NCBI RefSeq assembly: GCF_000186345.1
Contig: NC_014962.1
Span: 3,314,450 to 3,378,449, forward strand
Length of the DNA stretch: 64,000 bases
Reading direction: 5' to 3'
Origin: Isosphaera pallida ATCC 43644
Lineage (GTDB): Bacteria; Planctomycetota; Planctomycetia; Isosphaerales; Isosphaeraceae
Positions within the stretch are counted from its first letter, which is position 1; every line of letters begins with the position of its first letter. The notes beneath the pieces are model-generated. The model had not been told where the DNA came from. It did no database searches and worked only from the letters and a program-made list of their open reading frames with translations. Both the position numbers and the translations under genes were made by a program. Shown piece after piece: positions 27,616 to 37,541 of the stretch.

Positions 27616-27732
27616 GGATGTTGGAGATCGGATTAGTTTGATTCAAGCGGTGGGGTGGATTGTGACGATCTGGGTCGAGACGAGAGGCGGCCTCGTTTCA
27701 TTTCGCAGGGGTCGGTTGAGGGAGGAGCGACG

Positions 27733-29757
27733 ATGACCATGAGGGACTCGAACGCGATCGGAAGGCCGGACCGCCGCCGGATCGAACGAGTCCGTGGTGG
27801 TTGGAAGAGACGTCGCGGTTGGGCTGGCCTCGTGGTGGTCGCCGCGTCGGCCCTGTGGGTTTGGGGTCAGGGGGCGATCCAGCCAACGGCGTGGGCGGGA
27901 GGGGCGCTGGACGCCGCCGCCGACCCCTCAGCGCGTCCGATGGTGATCCATTTCAAAAGTCGGAGCTTTCGAATTCCCTTCCATGTCGATCCCGCCGATC
28001 GAGACCGTCTCAAGCTGGTGCGGTTGTGCGTTTCGGGCGATCGGGGACGAACCTGGAAGGTGGCTGGGCAGACCGAGCCGGATCGTCCCTTCTTCGCGCA
28101 TGAAACCCCCAGCGACGGCGAGTATTGGTTTGCTGTGCAGACGATGGATGCCAACGGCGAAGTCTATCCCGACCGCGACGCGGCGATCGAGCCGACGCTC
28201 AAAGTGGTGGTCGATACCGTGCCGCCCACCGCGACGCTTCAGCCGGCTGGTCGCAAGGGGGGACGGGTGGCGCTGGATTGGGAATGCCGCGACGACCACC
28301 TCGACCCGGCCACCCTCAAGTTGCTTTACCGCACCGAGGACCGCGACTGGACTGCCGTGCCCCTCGAACGTCGGGCTGCCACGGGACGAGTCCAATGGGA
28401 AACCGGCTCTTTGGGACGGATCGAAGTGGCTCTGAGCGTCGCCGATCGCGCGGGCAACCTGGGACGGTTTGAAGCAGCGATTCCGGCCGTGTCGTCGGCG
28501 TCTCGGGGTGGGGCGGCCGTGGAGCCAACCGAACCGCGCCAAGGCGACCGTCTCGACACGGCCTCGACCGCGGCGAGCTTAGATCGTGGCGGAGGCGGCT
28601 CGGGACTCCAGTTGACCCCGTTTCCCGACGAGGGCGGGTTCAGTCTAGGCGCGATCGCCGCGGCCACGTTGTCGGGCGATTCGATTCCCACTGCTTCAAG
28701 CCTGGGAGATTCCCCTCCGCGTCCCGCGTCCGCCTCGTCGTCCGGATCCCAGGTCAGGTCTCATCGAAATCCCGACCCGCGCTCGGGGCCGAACGACTTG
28801 AGCCATCAGCCCACCGAGCTTGACGAGTTGGCGCAGGCGCTGGATTCGCCGTCCGAGGCGTCGCCACTTTCCTCCTCCTTCCCGTCGCCGGCTTCCCCCC
28901 CCGAACCGATTGGCCTTGGGGATGGGGACAATCTTCCCCGTCGTGGTGTCGAGGCGAGGGGATCCTCCGCGCGGTTTGAACTGGGGAGTGCGGCGAGTCG
29001 TCCAGCCGATCCGTTCGCTGGGTCACCCGAACCGGCGTCGGCGGGATCGGTGGGCACCGGCGGTGGAGGGGGCAACGGGGACGGCGGCGTGGCGGGAATC
29101 CCCACCTTATTGCTGGGAACCCCGCGGTTTCCGCTGGATTATTCGGTGGAGGACGCTGGACCCGAAGGGCCAGCGGTGGTGGAGCTGTGGATAACCCGCG
29201 ACCGGGGCCGCACTTGGTCGCGTCATTCCGAGGATCCCGACCGCGCGCCTCCCTACCTGGTCGATCTGGGCGGCGAGGGACTCTACGGGTTGCGGATCGT
29301 AGCCCGCTCGGCCACTGGTCAGGGCGATGTTCCGCCCGTCGCCGGAGACGCGCCTCATGTCTGGGTCGAAGTCGATACCTCCCCGCCTTTGATCCAACTG
29401 GACCGGCCCCAGGTCGGCACCGGGCCCCATCTTGGCAAGGTGGCGATCACCTGGAGAGCCGAGGACGCCCACCTCGGTAGTCCCTGCGTGCTGCTTTCCT
29501 GGAGGGCCGAGGATCGCCCCGATGGACCTTGGACCCGGATTACCGCCCCGATGGACAACGTCGGACGCTACATCTGGGTGGTTCCTCCCCACGTTCCTCC
29601 ACGCATCCACCTGCGTATCGACGTGATCGACATCCTCAAAAACCGCAGCTACGCTGACACCACCGCCTCTGGACCGGTCGTGATCGACCGCAGCAACCCC
29701 AAGGGCAAAATCCTCGGACTGGCCCCTGGCTTCCAGCAGGGAACCGTCCGTCGCTGA
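27733..29757 (+). CDS. Large secreted protein with a duplicated beta module
   Basis: A 674-residue protein. A basic 30-residue head precedes a hydrophobic signal/anchor (about 31-47). Module 1 (about 68-250) and module 2 (about 456-674) follow the same plan: a strand ending in DRGRTW, a GEYWF/GLYGL strand, a D-T-x-P-P junction (DTVPPTA; DTSPPLI), then an L-x-W strand with AEDAHL/RDDHL and a YRTEDRDW/SWRAEDRPDGPW strand. Between them lies about 200 residues of Ser/Pro/Gly-rich linker. This looks like tandem Ig/Fn3-like domains of a surface protein. No enzyme motif was seen. ATG 27733 has GAGGGAGGAG upstream. Confidence 0.75.
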   Translation: MTMRDSNAIGRPDRRRIERVRGGWKRRRGWAGLVVVAASALWVWGQGAIQPTAWAGGALDAAADPSARPMVIHFKSRSFRIPFHVDPADRDRLKLVRLCVSGDRGRTWKVAGQTEPDRPFFAHETPSDGEYWFAVQTMDANGEVYPDRDAAIEPTLKVVVDTVPPTATLQPAGRKGGRVALDWECRDDHLDPATLKLLYRTEDRDWTAVPLERRAATGRVQWETGSLGRIEVALSVADRAGNLGRFEAAIPAVSSASRGGAAVEPTEPRQGDRLDTASTAASLDRGGGGSGLQLTPFPDEGGFSLGAIAAATLSGDSIPTASSLGDSPPRPASASSSGSQVRSHRNPDPRSGPNDLSHQPTELDELAQALDSPSEASPLSSSFPSPASPPEPIGLGDGDNLPRRGVEARGSSARFELGSAASRPADPFAGSPEPASAGSVGTGGGGGNGDGGVAGIPTLLLGTPRFPLDYSVEDAGPEGPAVVELWITRDRGRTWSRHSEDPDRAPPYLVDLGGEGLYGLRIVARSATGQGDVPPVAGDAPHVWVEVDTSPPLIQLDRPQVGTGPHLGKVAITWRAEDAHLGSPCVLLSWRAEDRPDGPWTRITAPMDNVGRYIWVVPPHVPPRIHLRIDVIDILKNRSYADTTASGPVVIDRSNPKGKILGLAPGFQQGTVRR

Positions 29758-30544
29758 TCTGACCTCGTTCGTCTCGAACGATCGCTGATCCAAGCCGGGT
29801 CGCTCGACGTGACGCGACCCGATGCTTGCCATCGCCTTTGTATCGGCCATTCCAGCTCAGGGGCAAGCCTTCGACGAGTTCACCTTCAACATGGTCGGCC
29901 GTTTCTAAAAGAATTCGAGGTAACTTTTCTTAACTTCTTTTTATTTTTCTACTGGTCGGTCCCTGAGCACCGCGCCACCGTGCCAACCCCACGCTTCATC
30001 TTGCTCATCACGTCGGGAGGACCCTTGAAAATATCCCGATCGATTGGGAGCCAAACCGTTGCGGCCAAGATGGTCGCCGGGATCATCCAACGGACCTGGA
30101 CCACTCCGCTCCAAACCGTCTGAGATAAGGGAGACATTAAAACGATTCCGAGCAAAAGAGAGCGCAGAGGGCGGTTTGCGCTGAAATCCGAACTGATTTC
30201 GGGAGGGGGACGAAGTCAAGAGGCTGTTGAAGTGGACGGATCACATTGTGTCGATTGGCACGCCTGAGAGCGTTCCGAAGGGGCGATGTCGGTGGGCCGT
30301 CAAGTTGAGTTAGGGGTGGACCAATCCAACCAAACCAGGGATCGAGGGAGCAGGGCGTTTTACTGATCTGGGGCGAAATGAAATGAAATGAGGCGTGAGG
30401 CGGGGAACGGTGACGAATTCGAGCGAGACGCGGTGGAGGCCGCCTCTCGCTCGCAGTTTGGTGGGTTCAGCGTTGCGTCCTGTCGTTTGGTGCTCGCGTT
30501 TGTGGGTTGGCTCGGCCTCCGGGTAGGAGTTTGGAGCCGAGTGT
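29758..30544. other. Long intergenic region with hairpins
   Basis: About 790 bases between convergent genes. Two perfect hairpins follow the plus gene: TCGTTCG/CGAACGA at 29765-29781 and GGGTCGC/GCGACCC at 29797-29820. Neither has a T-run, but both may aid termination. A strikingly AT-rich patch is at about 29909-29955. Another hairpin GAAATC/GATTTC is at 30183-30200. Three GAAAT units are at 30375-30389. No tRNA or protein gene was supported; a small RNA cannot be excluded. Confidence 0.5.
29765..29820 (+). terminator. Two tandem hairpins after the large secreted-protein gene
   Basis: TCGTTCG-TCT-CGAACGA (29765-29781) and GGGTCGC ... GCGACCC (29797-29803 with 29814-29820), starting 8 bases after the stop codon. 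The location suits 3'-end formation; the missing T-tract means intrinsic termination would be non-classical. Confidence 0.4.
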
Positions 30545-32749
30545 TCACAGCTTGATCGTCGGGGTGAAGTCCAGCACCTTGACGAGGAAGGCCCAGCGGT
30601 CGGCGATTTCCTCGATGGTTTTGGAGGTGGGTTTGCCTGCGCCGTGGCCGGCATCGACTTCGATGCGGATCAAGGTGGGCTTGTCGCAGGATTGGGCGGC
30701 TTGAAGGGCGGCCGCGAACTTGAAGGAGTGGGCCGGCACCACACGGTCGTCGTGGTCGGCGGTGGTGATGAGGGTGGCCGGGTAGCAGGTACCGGGTTTG
30801 ATGTTGTGCAACGGCGAATACTTGAACAGCGCCTGGAAGAGTTCGGGGTCTTCCGACGAGCCGTAGTCGTCTTTCCAGGCCCAGCCGATGGTGAAGAGGT
30901 GGAAGCGAAGCATGTCCATGACTCCCACCGCCGGCAGCGCTGCGCCAAAGAGGTCGGGACGTTGGGTCATGCACGCCCCCACCAGCAGCCCGCCGTTGGA
31001 GCCGCCGCCGATGGCGAGCTTGGGGGTGGAGGTGTAACCCTGGGCGATCAGCCATTGGGCCGCGGCGATGAAGTCGTCGAAGACGTTCTGCTTGTTGAGC
31101 TTGGTGCCGGCCTGGTGCCAGGTTTCGCCGTATTCGCCGCCGCCGCGCAGGTTGGGAATCGCCAGAACGCCGCCCATCTCCATCCAAGCCAGGTTGGCCG
31201 GCGAGAAGGTGGGGGTCAGCGAGATGTTGAACCCGCCGTAGCCGTAAAGGTAGGTGGGATTCGACCCATCTTTGACCAGCCCTTTGCGGTAGCTGATGAA
31301 CATCGGGATCGTTGTGCCATCCTTCGAGGTGTAGAAAACCTGCTCGGTGACGTATTCCTCGGGGTTGAAGGTGAGGCGGGGGGCCTTGAAGATGGTGCTT
31401 TGGCCGGTGGCGATGTCGTAGCGGTAGATGGTGCCGGGGGTGGTGAAGCCGGAGAAGGCGTAGAAGGTTTCGGTGGAATCCTTCTTGCCGCCGAAGCCAC
31501 TCGCCGTGCCGATGCCCGGCAGTTCCACCTCACGCTCGAAGGTACCGTCCAGACCATATACCTTGACTTGGGTACGGGCGTCCTTGAGGTAACTGGCAAA
31601 AAAGCGTCCACCCGTCAATGAAACGCCTTCGAGGGTCTCGGCCGCTTCGGGGATGATTTCCCGCCAGTGCTCGGGAGAGGGGTTGGTCAAGTCGATGGCG
31701 ACAACCCGACCCAACGGGGCGTCCTTGTTGGTCTTGAAGAAGAAGGTCGAGCCGTCGTTGTCGATCAACGAATATTCCGCGTCGAAGTCGCCCACGAGTT
31801 CGACTGCTGGAGAATCGACTAACCCTCCCTTCTCTAGGTCCTTGACGAACACCTTGTACTTGGCGTCGGTTCCCTTGGAGATGGTCACAACCAAGTAACG
31901 GCCGTCCTCGGTGAACTCGCCGGAGGGACGCCATTCCTTGTCCTCGGGACGCTCATAGAGCAACAGGTCTTGATCTTGGGATGTACCGACACGGTGATAA
32001 TAGAGTTTGGCGAAGTAGTTAACCTGTTCCAGCTTGGCGTTGGGGTCGGGGGTGGGGTAACGGGTGTAGGCGAAGCCCTGGTTGTCTGTGGACCAACTGG
32101 CTCCTGAGAACTTGATCCACTCCAGACGGTCCTCCAAATCTTCGCCAGTGGCCACGTCGCGGACTTTCCACTCGTTCCAGTCCGACCCGGCGGAGGCCAG
32201 GCCGTAAGCCATGAGCCGCCCGTCGTGGGAGACCCGCAGGCCGGAGAGGGCCACGGTCCCCTTTTCGCTCAAAAGGTTGGGGTCGAGCAACACGCGGAGG
32301 TCGCCGTCGAGCGATTCGGTGGTGTAGAGGACCGCCTGGTTTTGCAGGCCGTCGTTCTTTGAGACGAAGTAGCGGTTGGCTTCCTTGTAGGGGACGCCCC
32401 AGCGCTCGTAGTTCCAAAGCTGGGTGAGCCGCTCGCGGATGGGAACGCGGGCCGGAATCGCCTCTAAAAACGGCATGGTGATGGCGTTTTGAGCCTCAAC
32501 CCACGCGCGGGTTTCCTCCGAATCGGGATCCTCCAGCCAACGGTAGGGATCGGCGACCAGGGTACCATGATAATTGTCCACCACGTCGGCTTTGCGGGCG
32601 GGGGGATAAGTGAAACGAGCCGGGTTGACGTTGGGTTGAACGCCGTCGGCGGTGGATTGCGCATTCGAGTTCATGTCGATCTGATGGGCGATGAGCGCGA
32701 CGGCCAGGGCCGCCGAACCTCGGATCGTGGCGGACCACGTTCCACGCAT
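30545..32749 (-). CDS. Prolyl oligopeptidase (S9A)
   Basis: A 734-residue serine peptidase that cuts after proline in short peptides. The N-terminal hydrophobic stretch ([14 protein letters not shown]) suggests export. The propeller domain begins with the family [21 protein letters not shown]. The catalytic serine S584 is in GGGSNGG, the Asp in [10 protein letters not shown] and the His in [29 protein letters not shown] and SYRKGL are S9A hallmarks. Length matches the family with a short leader. It starts at ATG 32749 after AGGAG. It stands alone; the upstream region with a cysK promoter is divergent. Confidence 0.94.
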   Translation of the reverse strand: MRGTWSATIRGSAALAVALIAHQIDMNSNAQSTADGVQPNVNPARFTYPPARKADVVDNYHGTLVADPYRWLEDPDSEETRAWVEAQNAITMPFLEAIPARVPIRERLTQLWNYERWGVPYKEANRYFVSKNDGLQNQAVLYTTESLDGDLRVLLDPNLLSEKGTVALSGLRVSHDGRLMAYGLASAGSDWNEWKVRDVATGEDLEDRLEWIKFSGASWSTDNQGFAYTRYPTPDPNAKLEQVNYFAKLYYHRVGTSQDQDLLLYERPEDKEWRPSGEFTEDGRYLVVTISKGTDAKYKVFVKDLEKGGLVDSPAVELVGDFDAEYSLIDNDGSTFFFKTNKDAPLGRVVAIDLTNPSPEHWREIIPEAAETLEGVSLTGGRFFASYLKDARTQVKVYGLDGTFEREVELPGIGTASGFGGKKDSTETFYAFSGFTTPGTIYRYDIATGQSTIFKAPRLTFNPEEYVTEQVFYTSKDGTTIPMFISYRKGLVKDGSNPTYLYGYGGFNISLTPTFSPANLAWMEMGGVLAIPNLRGGGEYGETWHQAGTKLNKQNVFDDFIAAAQWLIAQGYTSTPKLAIGGGSNGGLLVGACMTQRPDLFGAALPAVGVMDMLRFHLFTIGWAWKDDYGSSEDPELFQALFKYSPLHNIKPGTCYPATLITTADHDDRVVPAHSFKFAAALQAAQSCDKPTLIRIEVDAGHGAGKPTSKTIEEIADRWAFLVKVLDFTPTIKL

Positions 32750-33178
32750 GACGCCTCTCCTAAGGAGGATGTTCGTTCCTTAGCGGCGGGTCGAACTAAA
32801 GTCGGACCATCCAACGCCGGCCCCGTCCAGGGGACAGGGACGGCACTGAGTATAACCAAACCTTGAAGGGGTCGGGAGCATTCCTTACGAAGGTGAACTG
32901 CCGACGCCGCTCAATCCCAGGCAATCCGGGACCGTCAGACCGCGGGCTTGCCAGCGAATCCCGACTGTCTCTATGATGAAACTGAATTTTCCCCGTCCTT
33001 GAGACCGATTCGGAAAAATATTCCAAGGAGTCGGTGCGGGGTTGGGTCCCAAACCAGGATGAACGGTTGAGTTTGAGCTCGGCTCGGCTTGACGCGACTC
33101 GACCCAATCCGTCGCCGCTCAACCGATCCGATCCGATCCGTATTCTTCTCTCCTCGCCAACACCGGGGGACATCCGCG
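32750..33178. other. Divergent spacer with pentamer tract
   Basis: About 430 bases. An AT-rich patch near 32975-33025 includes TTGAGA at 32999-33004 but no well-spaced -10. At 33075-33139 there are thirteen 5-base units (CGGCT twice, CGACT, CGACC, CAATC and GATCC three times among them) just before cysK. No SAM or other riboswitch was recognised. Confidence 0.5.
33075..33139. repeat. Drifting 5-bp tandem tract before cysK
   Basis: Thirteen 5-base units in register: GAGCT, CGGCT x2, TGACG, CGACT, CGACC, CAATC, CGTCG, CCGCT, CAACC, GATCC x3. It ends 39 bases before the cysK start codon, so it lies in the 5' leader or promoter. Confidence 0.65.
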
Positions 33179-34228
33179 ATGGCGACCGAATCGCTGGCGC
33201 ACAATCAGGTGGCATCAACCGCCGAAAACGGCCACGGAGCAACCCATGCCGAGACGATTGGGGGGACCGCCGCGGTTCGTGGGCGGGGACGGATTTACGA
33301 CGACATTACCCAGACCATCGGCAATACCCCGCTGATTCGTATGAGGCGGGTGACCGCTGGTTGTCACGCCGAAGTGCTGGCCAAGCTCGAGAACTTCAAC
33401 CCGCTCTGGTCGGTCAAGGACCGCATCGGCGTGGCGATGATCGAGGCCGCTGAGGCCGAGGGCAAGATCGGCAAGGACACCGTCATCATCGAACCCACCA
33501 GTGGCAACACTGGCATCGGCCTGGCCTTCACCTGCGCGGCGCGGGGGTATCGTCTGATCGTCACTATGCCCGAGAGCATGAGCTTGGAACGGCGGCGGCT
33601 CCTCAAGGCCTTCGGCGCAGAGATCGTGCTGACACCCGCGGCCGAGGGGATGTCGGGGGCGGTTCGTCGCGCCGAGGAACTGCACGCGCAGACCCGCAAC
33701 TCGTTCATGCCTCAGCAGTTCAGCAACCCAGCCAATCCGGAGATTCACCGCCGCACCACCGCCGAGGAGATTTGGCGTGACACCGGCGGCCAGCTCGACG
33801 CCTTGGTGTGCGGGGTGGGCACCGGCGGCACCATCACCGGTTGTGGCGAAGTTCTCAAGAGCCGGTTGCCTCACCTCAAGGTGTTCGCCGTCGAGCCGGT
33901 CACCTCGCCGGTCTTGACCCAGACTAAAAAGGGGGAACCGATCCGTCCTGGACGGCACGCGATTCAGGGAATCGGGGCTGGTTTCGTCCCTGGCGTGCTG
34001 AATGTGGACATTATCGACGAGGTGCTGACCGTTACCGACGACGAAGCGTTCAGCATGGCCCGACGGCTCGCCAAGGAGGAAGGGTTCCTCGTCGGCATCT
34101 CCTGCGGCGCTGCCGCCACTGGCGCGTTGCGGGTCGCTCAGCGTCCCGAGTTCGCCGGCAAACGGATCGTGGTCGTGCTGCCCGACCTGGGCGAACGCTA
34201 CCTCTCGACCCCCCTCTACCCCGAGTGA
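33179..34228 (+). CDS. cysK: Cysteine synthase A
   Basis: A 349-residue PLP enzyme that makes cysteine from O-acetylserine and sulfide. [13 protein letters not shown] starts the fold. The PLP lysine is K80 in SVKDRIG, the substrate loop is [10 protein letters not shown], and the phosphate-binding loop is [27 protein letters not shown] matches CysK. The N-terminus has about 38 extra residues ([13 protein letters not shown] ...), longer than typical CysK. ATG 33179 is chosen; a longer frame enters the pentamer tract. The next gene begins two bases after the stop, implying co-translation with a DNA methyltransferase, which is an unexpected partner. Confidence 0.94.
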   Translation: MATESLAHNQVASTAENGHGATHAETIGGTAAVRGRGRIYDDITQTIGNTPLIRMRRVTAGCHAEVLAKLENFNPLWSVKDRIGVAMIEAAEAEGKIGKDTVIIEPTSGNTGIGLAFTCAARGYRLIVTMPESMSLERRRLLKAFGAEIVLTPAAEGMSGAVRRAEELHAQTRNSFMPQQFSNPANPEIHRRTTAEEIWRDTGGQLDALVCGVGTGGTITGCGEVLKSRLPHLKVFAVEPVTSPVLTQTKKGEPIRPGRHAIQGIGAGFVPGVLNVDIIDEVLTVTDDEAFSMARRLAKEEGFLVGISCGAAATGALRVAQRPEFAGKRIVVVLPDLGERYLSTPLYPE

Positions 34229-34229
34229 C

Positions 34230-35846
34230 GTGGCCGACTCCCCCGACCTATCCACGTCTCCTTGTGCTCCACCCGTCGCTCTTTGGTCCAACCACGCGCG
34301 GGTGGAGTACGGCGACTTCCAAACCCCGCCTCAAGCCGCCGCCGACCTTTGCGACGAGTTGGTTCGTTGGGGGATACGACCCCATTCCATTCTCGAACCG
34401 ACCTGCGGGCGGGGCAACCTGCTTCGGGCCGCCTTGAACGCCTTCCCCAACGCAGCGGCTCTGGGCGTTGAACTCAATTCGGCGCATCTGGAAACGTGCG
34501 CGTCCGTTCTGACGCGGGAGTTCCCTGGCCGCTTCGAATTGCGTTGCCAGGACGCCTTTCAACTGGACTGGGACGCCGTGATCGCCCGTCTGGAGCCGCC
34601 CGTATTGGTTCTGGGCAATCCGCCCTGGGTGACCAACGCCGCCCTCGGCGTGTTGAAATCCGGCAATTTGCCGCCCAAGACCAACTTGCGGGGCGATCCC
34701 GGCCTGATCGCCTTGACCGGCGGCGGCAACTTCGATGTCTCCGAGTGGTTGCTCATCCGGTGGCTGGAGGCCCTCGCCCGCGCCGAGACTCCAGGATGGC
34801 TGGCAATGCTGGTCAAGACCTCGGTGGCTCGTCGGGTGCTGAGCTTCGCTTGGCGACGGCGTCTGCCGCTGGTCCAGACCCGTTTACGTCCCATCGACGC
34901 CTCGCTTTGGTTCGGCGCGACCGTCGAGGCAGGATTATTCGTCTGCGCTCTGGGAGCGGAGAATCTTCGGACGCGCGACTGGACGGACGAGCATCCAAGG
35001 GAATGCCCCATCGTCGAGACGCTTGACTCGGAGATGCCTCCGCGACGGATTCTGGGGTGGCGCGATCATCGTCTGGTCGCCGACCTAGAGGCCTACGAAC
35101 GGGCGCGTCCCTGGCTGCATCCGGAGGGTTCCAAGGGTGAGGCCTCCTGGCGCTCAGGAATCAAGCACGACTGCGCCGCGGTGATGGAGTTGATTCCACT
35201 GGCCTCGTTGGATGGTCGCGGCGTCTCTGATGGGGAGGTGAAGGGGGCGTGGGAGCGATCGCTTCCGACGCGGGCATGGTTCCGCAATGGGTTGGGGGAA
35301 ACAGTCGAGTTGGAGACGGAGCCGCTGTATCCCTTGCTCAAGGGGACCGAGGTGGCGCGGGGCCAGGTCGAAATGCCGAGACGCTGGGTGATCGTCACCC
35401 AAACCAGGGTGGGCGAGCCGACCGAGCGCTTGCGCGACGCCGCTCCGTTGGTTTGGTCCTACCTGGAGCGTCACGGCGCGCGTTTAGACCGTCGAGCCAG
35501 TTCGGTTTATCGGAACCGTTCCCGGTTCGCGGTCTTCGGGATCGGGCCTTACGCCTTCGCGCCCGGGAAGGTGGCGATTTCAGGGTTGAGCAAGCACGCG
35601 CGGTTCGTCGCAGTCGGCTCCTGGATGGGCAAACCGGTGATGTTCGACGACACAGTGGCGTTTTTCGCGTGTGAGCAGCTCGCCCATGCTCGATGTCTGG
35701 CCGAGGCGCTGAACGCCGAAGCCGGACGGCTGGCGCTGGAGGGACTAATCTGTCGTGACGCTAAGCGTCCCATCACCATCGAGATACTGAATCGTTTGAA
35801 TCTGGAACGTCTAATGGCCGAGGCGGCTCGAGCGCGTTCCAAGTGA
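34230..35846 (+). CDS. Orphan N6-adenine DNA methyltransferase
   Basis: A 538-residue protein. Motif I is ILEPTCGRGNLL (residues 54-65), and the catalytic N6-adenine motif NPPW is at 130-133 (GNPPWVTNAALG). Further motifs: FDVSEWLLIRWLEAL and a helix with WLAMLVKTSVARRVL. The C-terminal half looks like a target-recognition domain of type II/IIG enzymes (YPLLKGTEVARG, RWVIVTQTRVGE, FAPGKVAISGLSK). No nuclease motif (PD-x-ExK) was seen in the protein, and no restriction gene lies beside it. The start is GTG 34230, right after the cysK stop. Methylation of host DNA is expected; a regulatory role is inference. Confidence 0.82.
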   Translation: MADSPDLSTSPCAPPVALWSNHARVEYGDFQTPPQAAADLCDELVRWGIRPHSILEPTCGRGNLLRAALNAFPNAAALGVELNSAHLETCASVLTREFPGRFELRCQDAFQLDWDAVIARLEPPVLVLGNPPWVTNAALGVLKSGNLPPKTNLRGDPGLIALTGGGNFDVSEWLLIRWLEALARAETPGWLAMLVKTSVARRVLSFAWRRRLPLVQTRLRPIDASLWFGATVEAGLFVCALGAENLRTRDWTDEHPRECPIVETLDSEMPPRRILGWRDHRLVADLEAYERARPWLHPEGSKGEASWRSGIKHDCAAVMELIPLASLDGRGVSDGEVKGAWERSLPTRAWFRNGLGETVELETEPLYPLLKGTEVARGQVEMPRRWVIVTQTRVGEPTERLRDAAPLVWSYLERHGARLDRRASSVYRNRSRFAVFGIGPYAFAPGKVAISGLSKHARFVAVGSWMGKPVMFDDTVAFFACEQLAHARCLAEALNAEAGRLALEGLICRDAKRPITIEILNRLNLERLMAEAARARSK

Positions 35847-36050
35847 TCAACGATCAAGCTGGGGTGGTGTTGGCGGGGAGGAATCCTCTGGCCTGGGCAG
35901 GCGACTCAGGCCAAGATGGGACACCGCTTCGGCCGCGTCCGTCAAGAGGACTCGATTGGGGCGTCCGCGCGGGATCATTCGAGTGAGGTGCGATGAGGAG
36001 CCTGGCCGCCGCCGTGAGGCGTCGTTCGAGGCGGATTGGGGGATGGCGTC

Positions 36051-36584
36051 ATGACGGCCCCGAAGCGGAGTGACTCGGCATCAGCGGCGGTGCGGATGGG
36101 CGGGATGATCCCAGCTTTGCGGATTCCTGAACCGATCCACCGCAAAATGGTGGAGCAGTGTCGGGCTGAAGCGCCGCTCGAGGCCTGCGGGATTCTCGCC
36201 GGCCCGCTCAACGCTAACGAAGCAGCCGAGGCGTCTCTGGTGACGATGATTTATCCGTTACGCAACGCTGAACGCAGCCCCACCCGGTTCTCCGCCGATA
36301 CCCGCGACCTGTTGGAGGCGCACAAGGCCATGCGGGCGCGGGGGGAGACGATCCGGGCGATTTACCATTCGCACCCGCGTTGGGAACCGATCCCCAGTGC
36401 CACCGACCTAGCGCGGAATGCTCACGGCGCGATTCCGTGGGTGATCGTCTCGTTGTTGAGCGAGCCGCCACCGGTGCGGGTATGGCGTCTGAGCGCGTCG
36501 TCTTACGAAGAGCTGTTCTGGGAATTGGTGACGGTCGCGCCCGAGGGTTGGGGAACGGTCGATCGCGCCGAGCGGGCCTCCTGA
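36051..36584 (+). CDS. JAMM/MPN+ metallopeptidase (Mov34 family)
   Basis: A 177-residue zinc peptidase of the bacterial JAMM type. The full motif is present: E44 in PLEACGILAG, H106-x-H108 (YHSHP), seven residues, then S116-x2-D119. Bacterial relatives cut isopeptide-like C-terminal tails, for example the sulfur-carrier protein CysO in actinobacterial cysteine synthesis. cysK lies about 1.8 kb upstream on the same strand, but no ThiS/CysO-like carrier was found nearby. ATG 36051 is used, with GGGGGA upstream; ATG 36096 is possible. The last 82 bases overlap the 3' end of the convergent kinase gene. Confidence 0.86.
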   Translation: MTAPKRSDSASAAVRMGGMIPALRIPEPIHRKMVEQCRAEAPLEACGILAGPLNANEAAEASLVTMIYPLRNAERSPTRFSADTRDLLEAHKAMRARGETIRAIYHSHPRWEPIPSATDLARNAHGAIPWVIVSLLSEPPPVRVWRLSASSYEELFWELVTVAPEGWGTVDRAERAS

Positions 36585-37267
36585 TGGATCGTGGCGGCGA
36601 TTTTGGCGGAGGAGCCAGGCTCGAACGACTCGCCCAAGCCGGAGAGACCTGCTAAACGTCGGCCTTTCTGGAGCATCACCAGGCGATTGATGATGTCCTG
36701 AAGCACCATCAGAGGAGCTTGGGTCGCGTCGATGTCGCAGATCAGGGCCGGGTCGTAGAAGCTTAACGTATTGGCAGTCTGCTCCTCGTAGATTTTGAGA
36801 CGACGTTGGATCACCTCGTCGTTGATGTCGTCGAGGCGGTTTTCGCGCAGAGCGCGGGCTTTGAGACGGTCGATGGCCAGATCCACGTCGTTGATGCATA
36901 GATGAAAGATTTGGACCACGTCCAGCACGTTGGCCAGTCGCTCGGCCTGCGCGTAGTTGCGAGGGATGCCGTCGAGGATCAGCACGTGGCGATCGTGGGT
37001 CAGCAACTCCTGCATTTCCAGTAGGGTGATGTGCCGCTCGTAGATCTGGATGGTTAAATCGTCCGGGACCATGTTGCCCCTGGAGGTGTACTCCAGAACC
37101 TTTTGACCCAGCACGCCGTACTTGGGAAGCTTACGCAGCACCTCGCCCATCGAGACGTGGACGTAAAACGGAATGTGACCCAGGATGGTACCCTGGGTTC
37201 CCTTGCCGCTGCCGGGCATCCCGAACAAAAGGACCGTGCGGTATTTGTGCTTGATCGTCTCGGGCAT
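36503..37267 (-). CDS. Adenylate-kinase-like nucleoside monophosphate kinase
   Basis: A 254-residue P-loop kinase. The Walker A motif is FGMPGSGKGTQ (about 15-25), followed by VSMGEVLRK, the NMP-binding helices, VLILDGIPRNYAQAERL (the DGFPR counterpart, with Ile in place of Phe) and a short LID region (RALRENRLDDINDEVIQRRLKIYEEQT). It matches adenylate kinases of the short-LID class. A C-terminal tail of about 55 residues after the kinase fold is Ser/Ala-rich, and the tail coding DNA overlaps the JAMM gene. ATG 37267 is preferred over TTG 37321. It could phosphorylate a nucleotide other than AMP. Confidence 0.83.
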   Translation of the reverse strand: MPETIKHKYRTVLLFGMPGSGKGTQGTILGHIPFYVHVSMGEVLRKLPKYGVLGQKVLEYTSRGNMVPDDLTIQIYERHITLLEMQELLTHDRHVLILDGIPRNYAQAERLANVLDVVQIFHLCINDVDLAIDRLKARALRENRLDDINDEVIQRRLKIYEEQTANTLSFYDPALICDIDATQAPLMVLQDIINRLVMLQKGRRLAGLSGLGESFEPGSSAKIAATIHQEARSARSTVPQPSGATVTNSQNSSS

Positions 37268-37541
37268 GACGGGACCATCCGAAGCGGGCGCGGAAAGGAC
37301 CGGGAGGCAAACCAACTTCAACCTATCATCTTCCCGTGGTTGAGAAAAGGCGCGTCAAGACCCCGGGGAGTTGAATTCCTTTCATTCTTTCTTTGCTTCG
37401 GTTCGCTCCAACCGCAACCGGTCGGGGAATCGGCGGGGCCAACGAGACCGCGGGAGTAAGCCGTGGAACCGTGTTCGGGGTTCCAGATCCAATCGGGTTG
37501 CAACACCTGCATGGCGACGTTGACGTGAGCATGGTCATGTT

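Noticed and set aside
29905-29960. AT-rich patch considered as a small RNA gene or promoter
   Set aside because: No promoter-terminator pair or stable fold could be identified by eye; kept only as a note in the intergenic entry.
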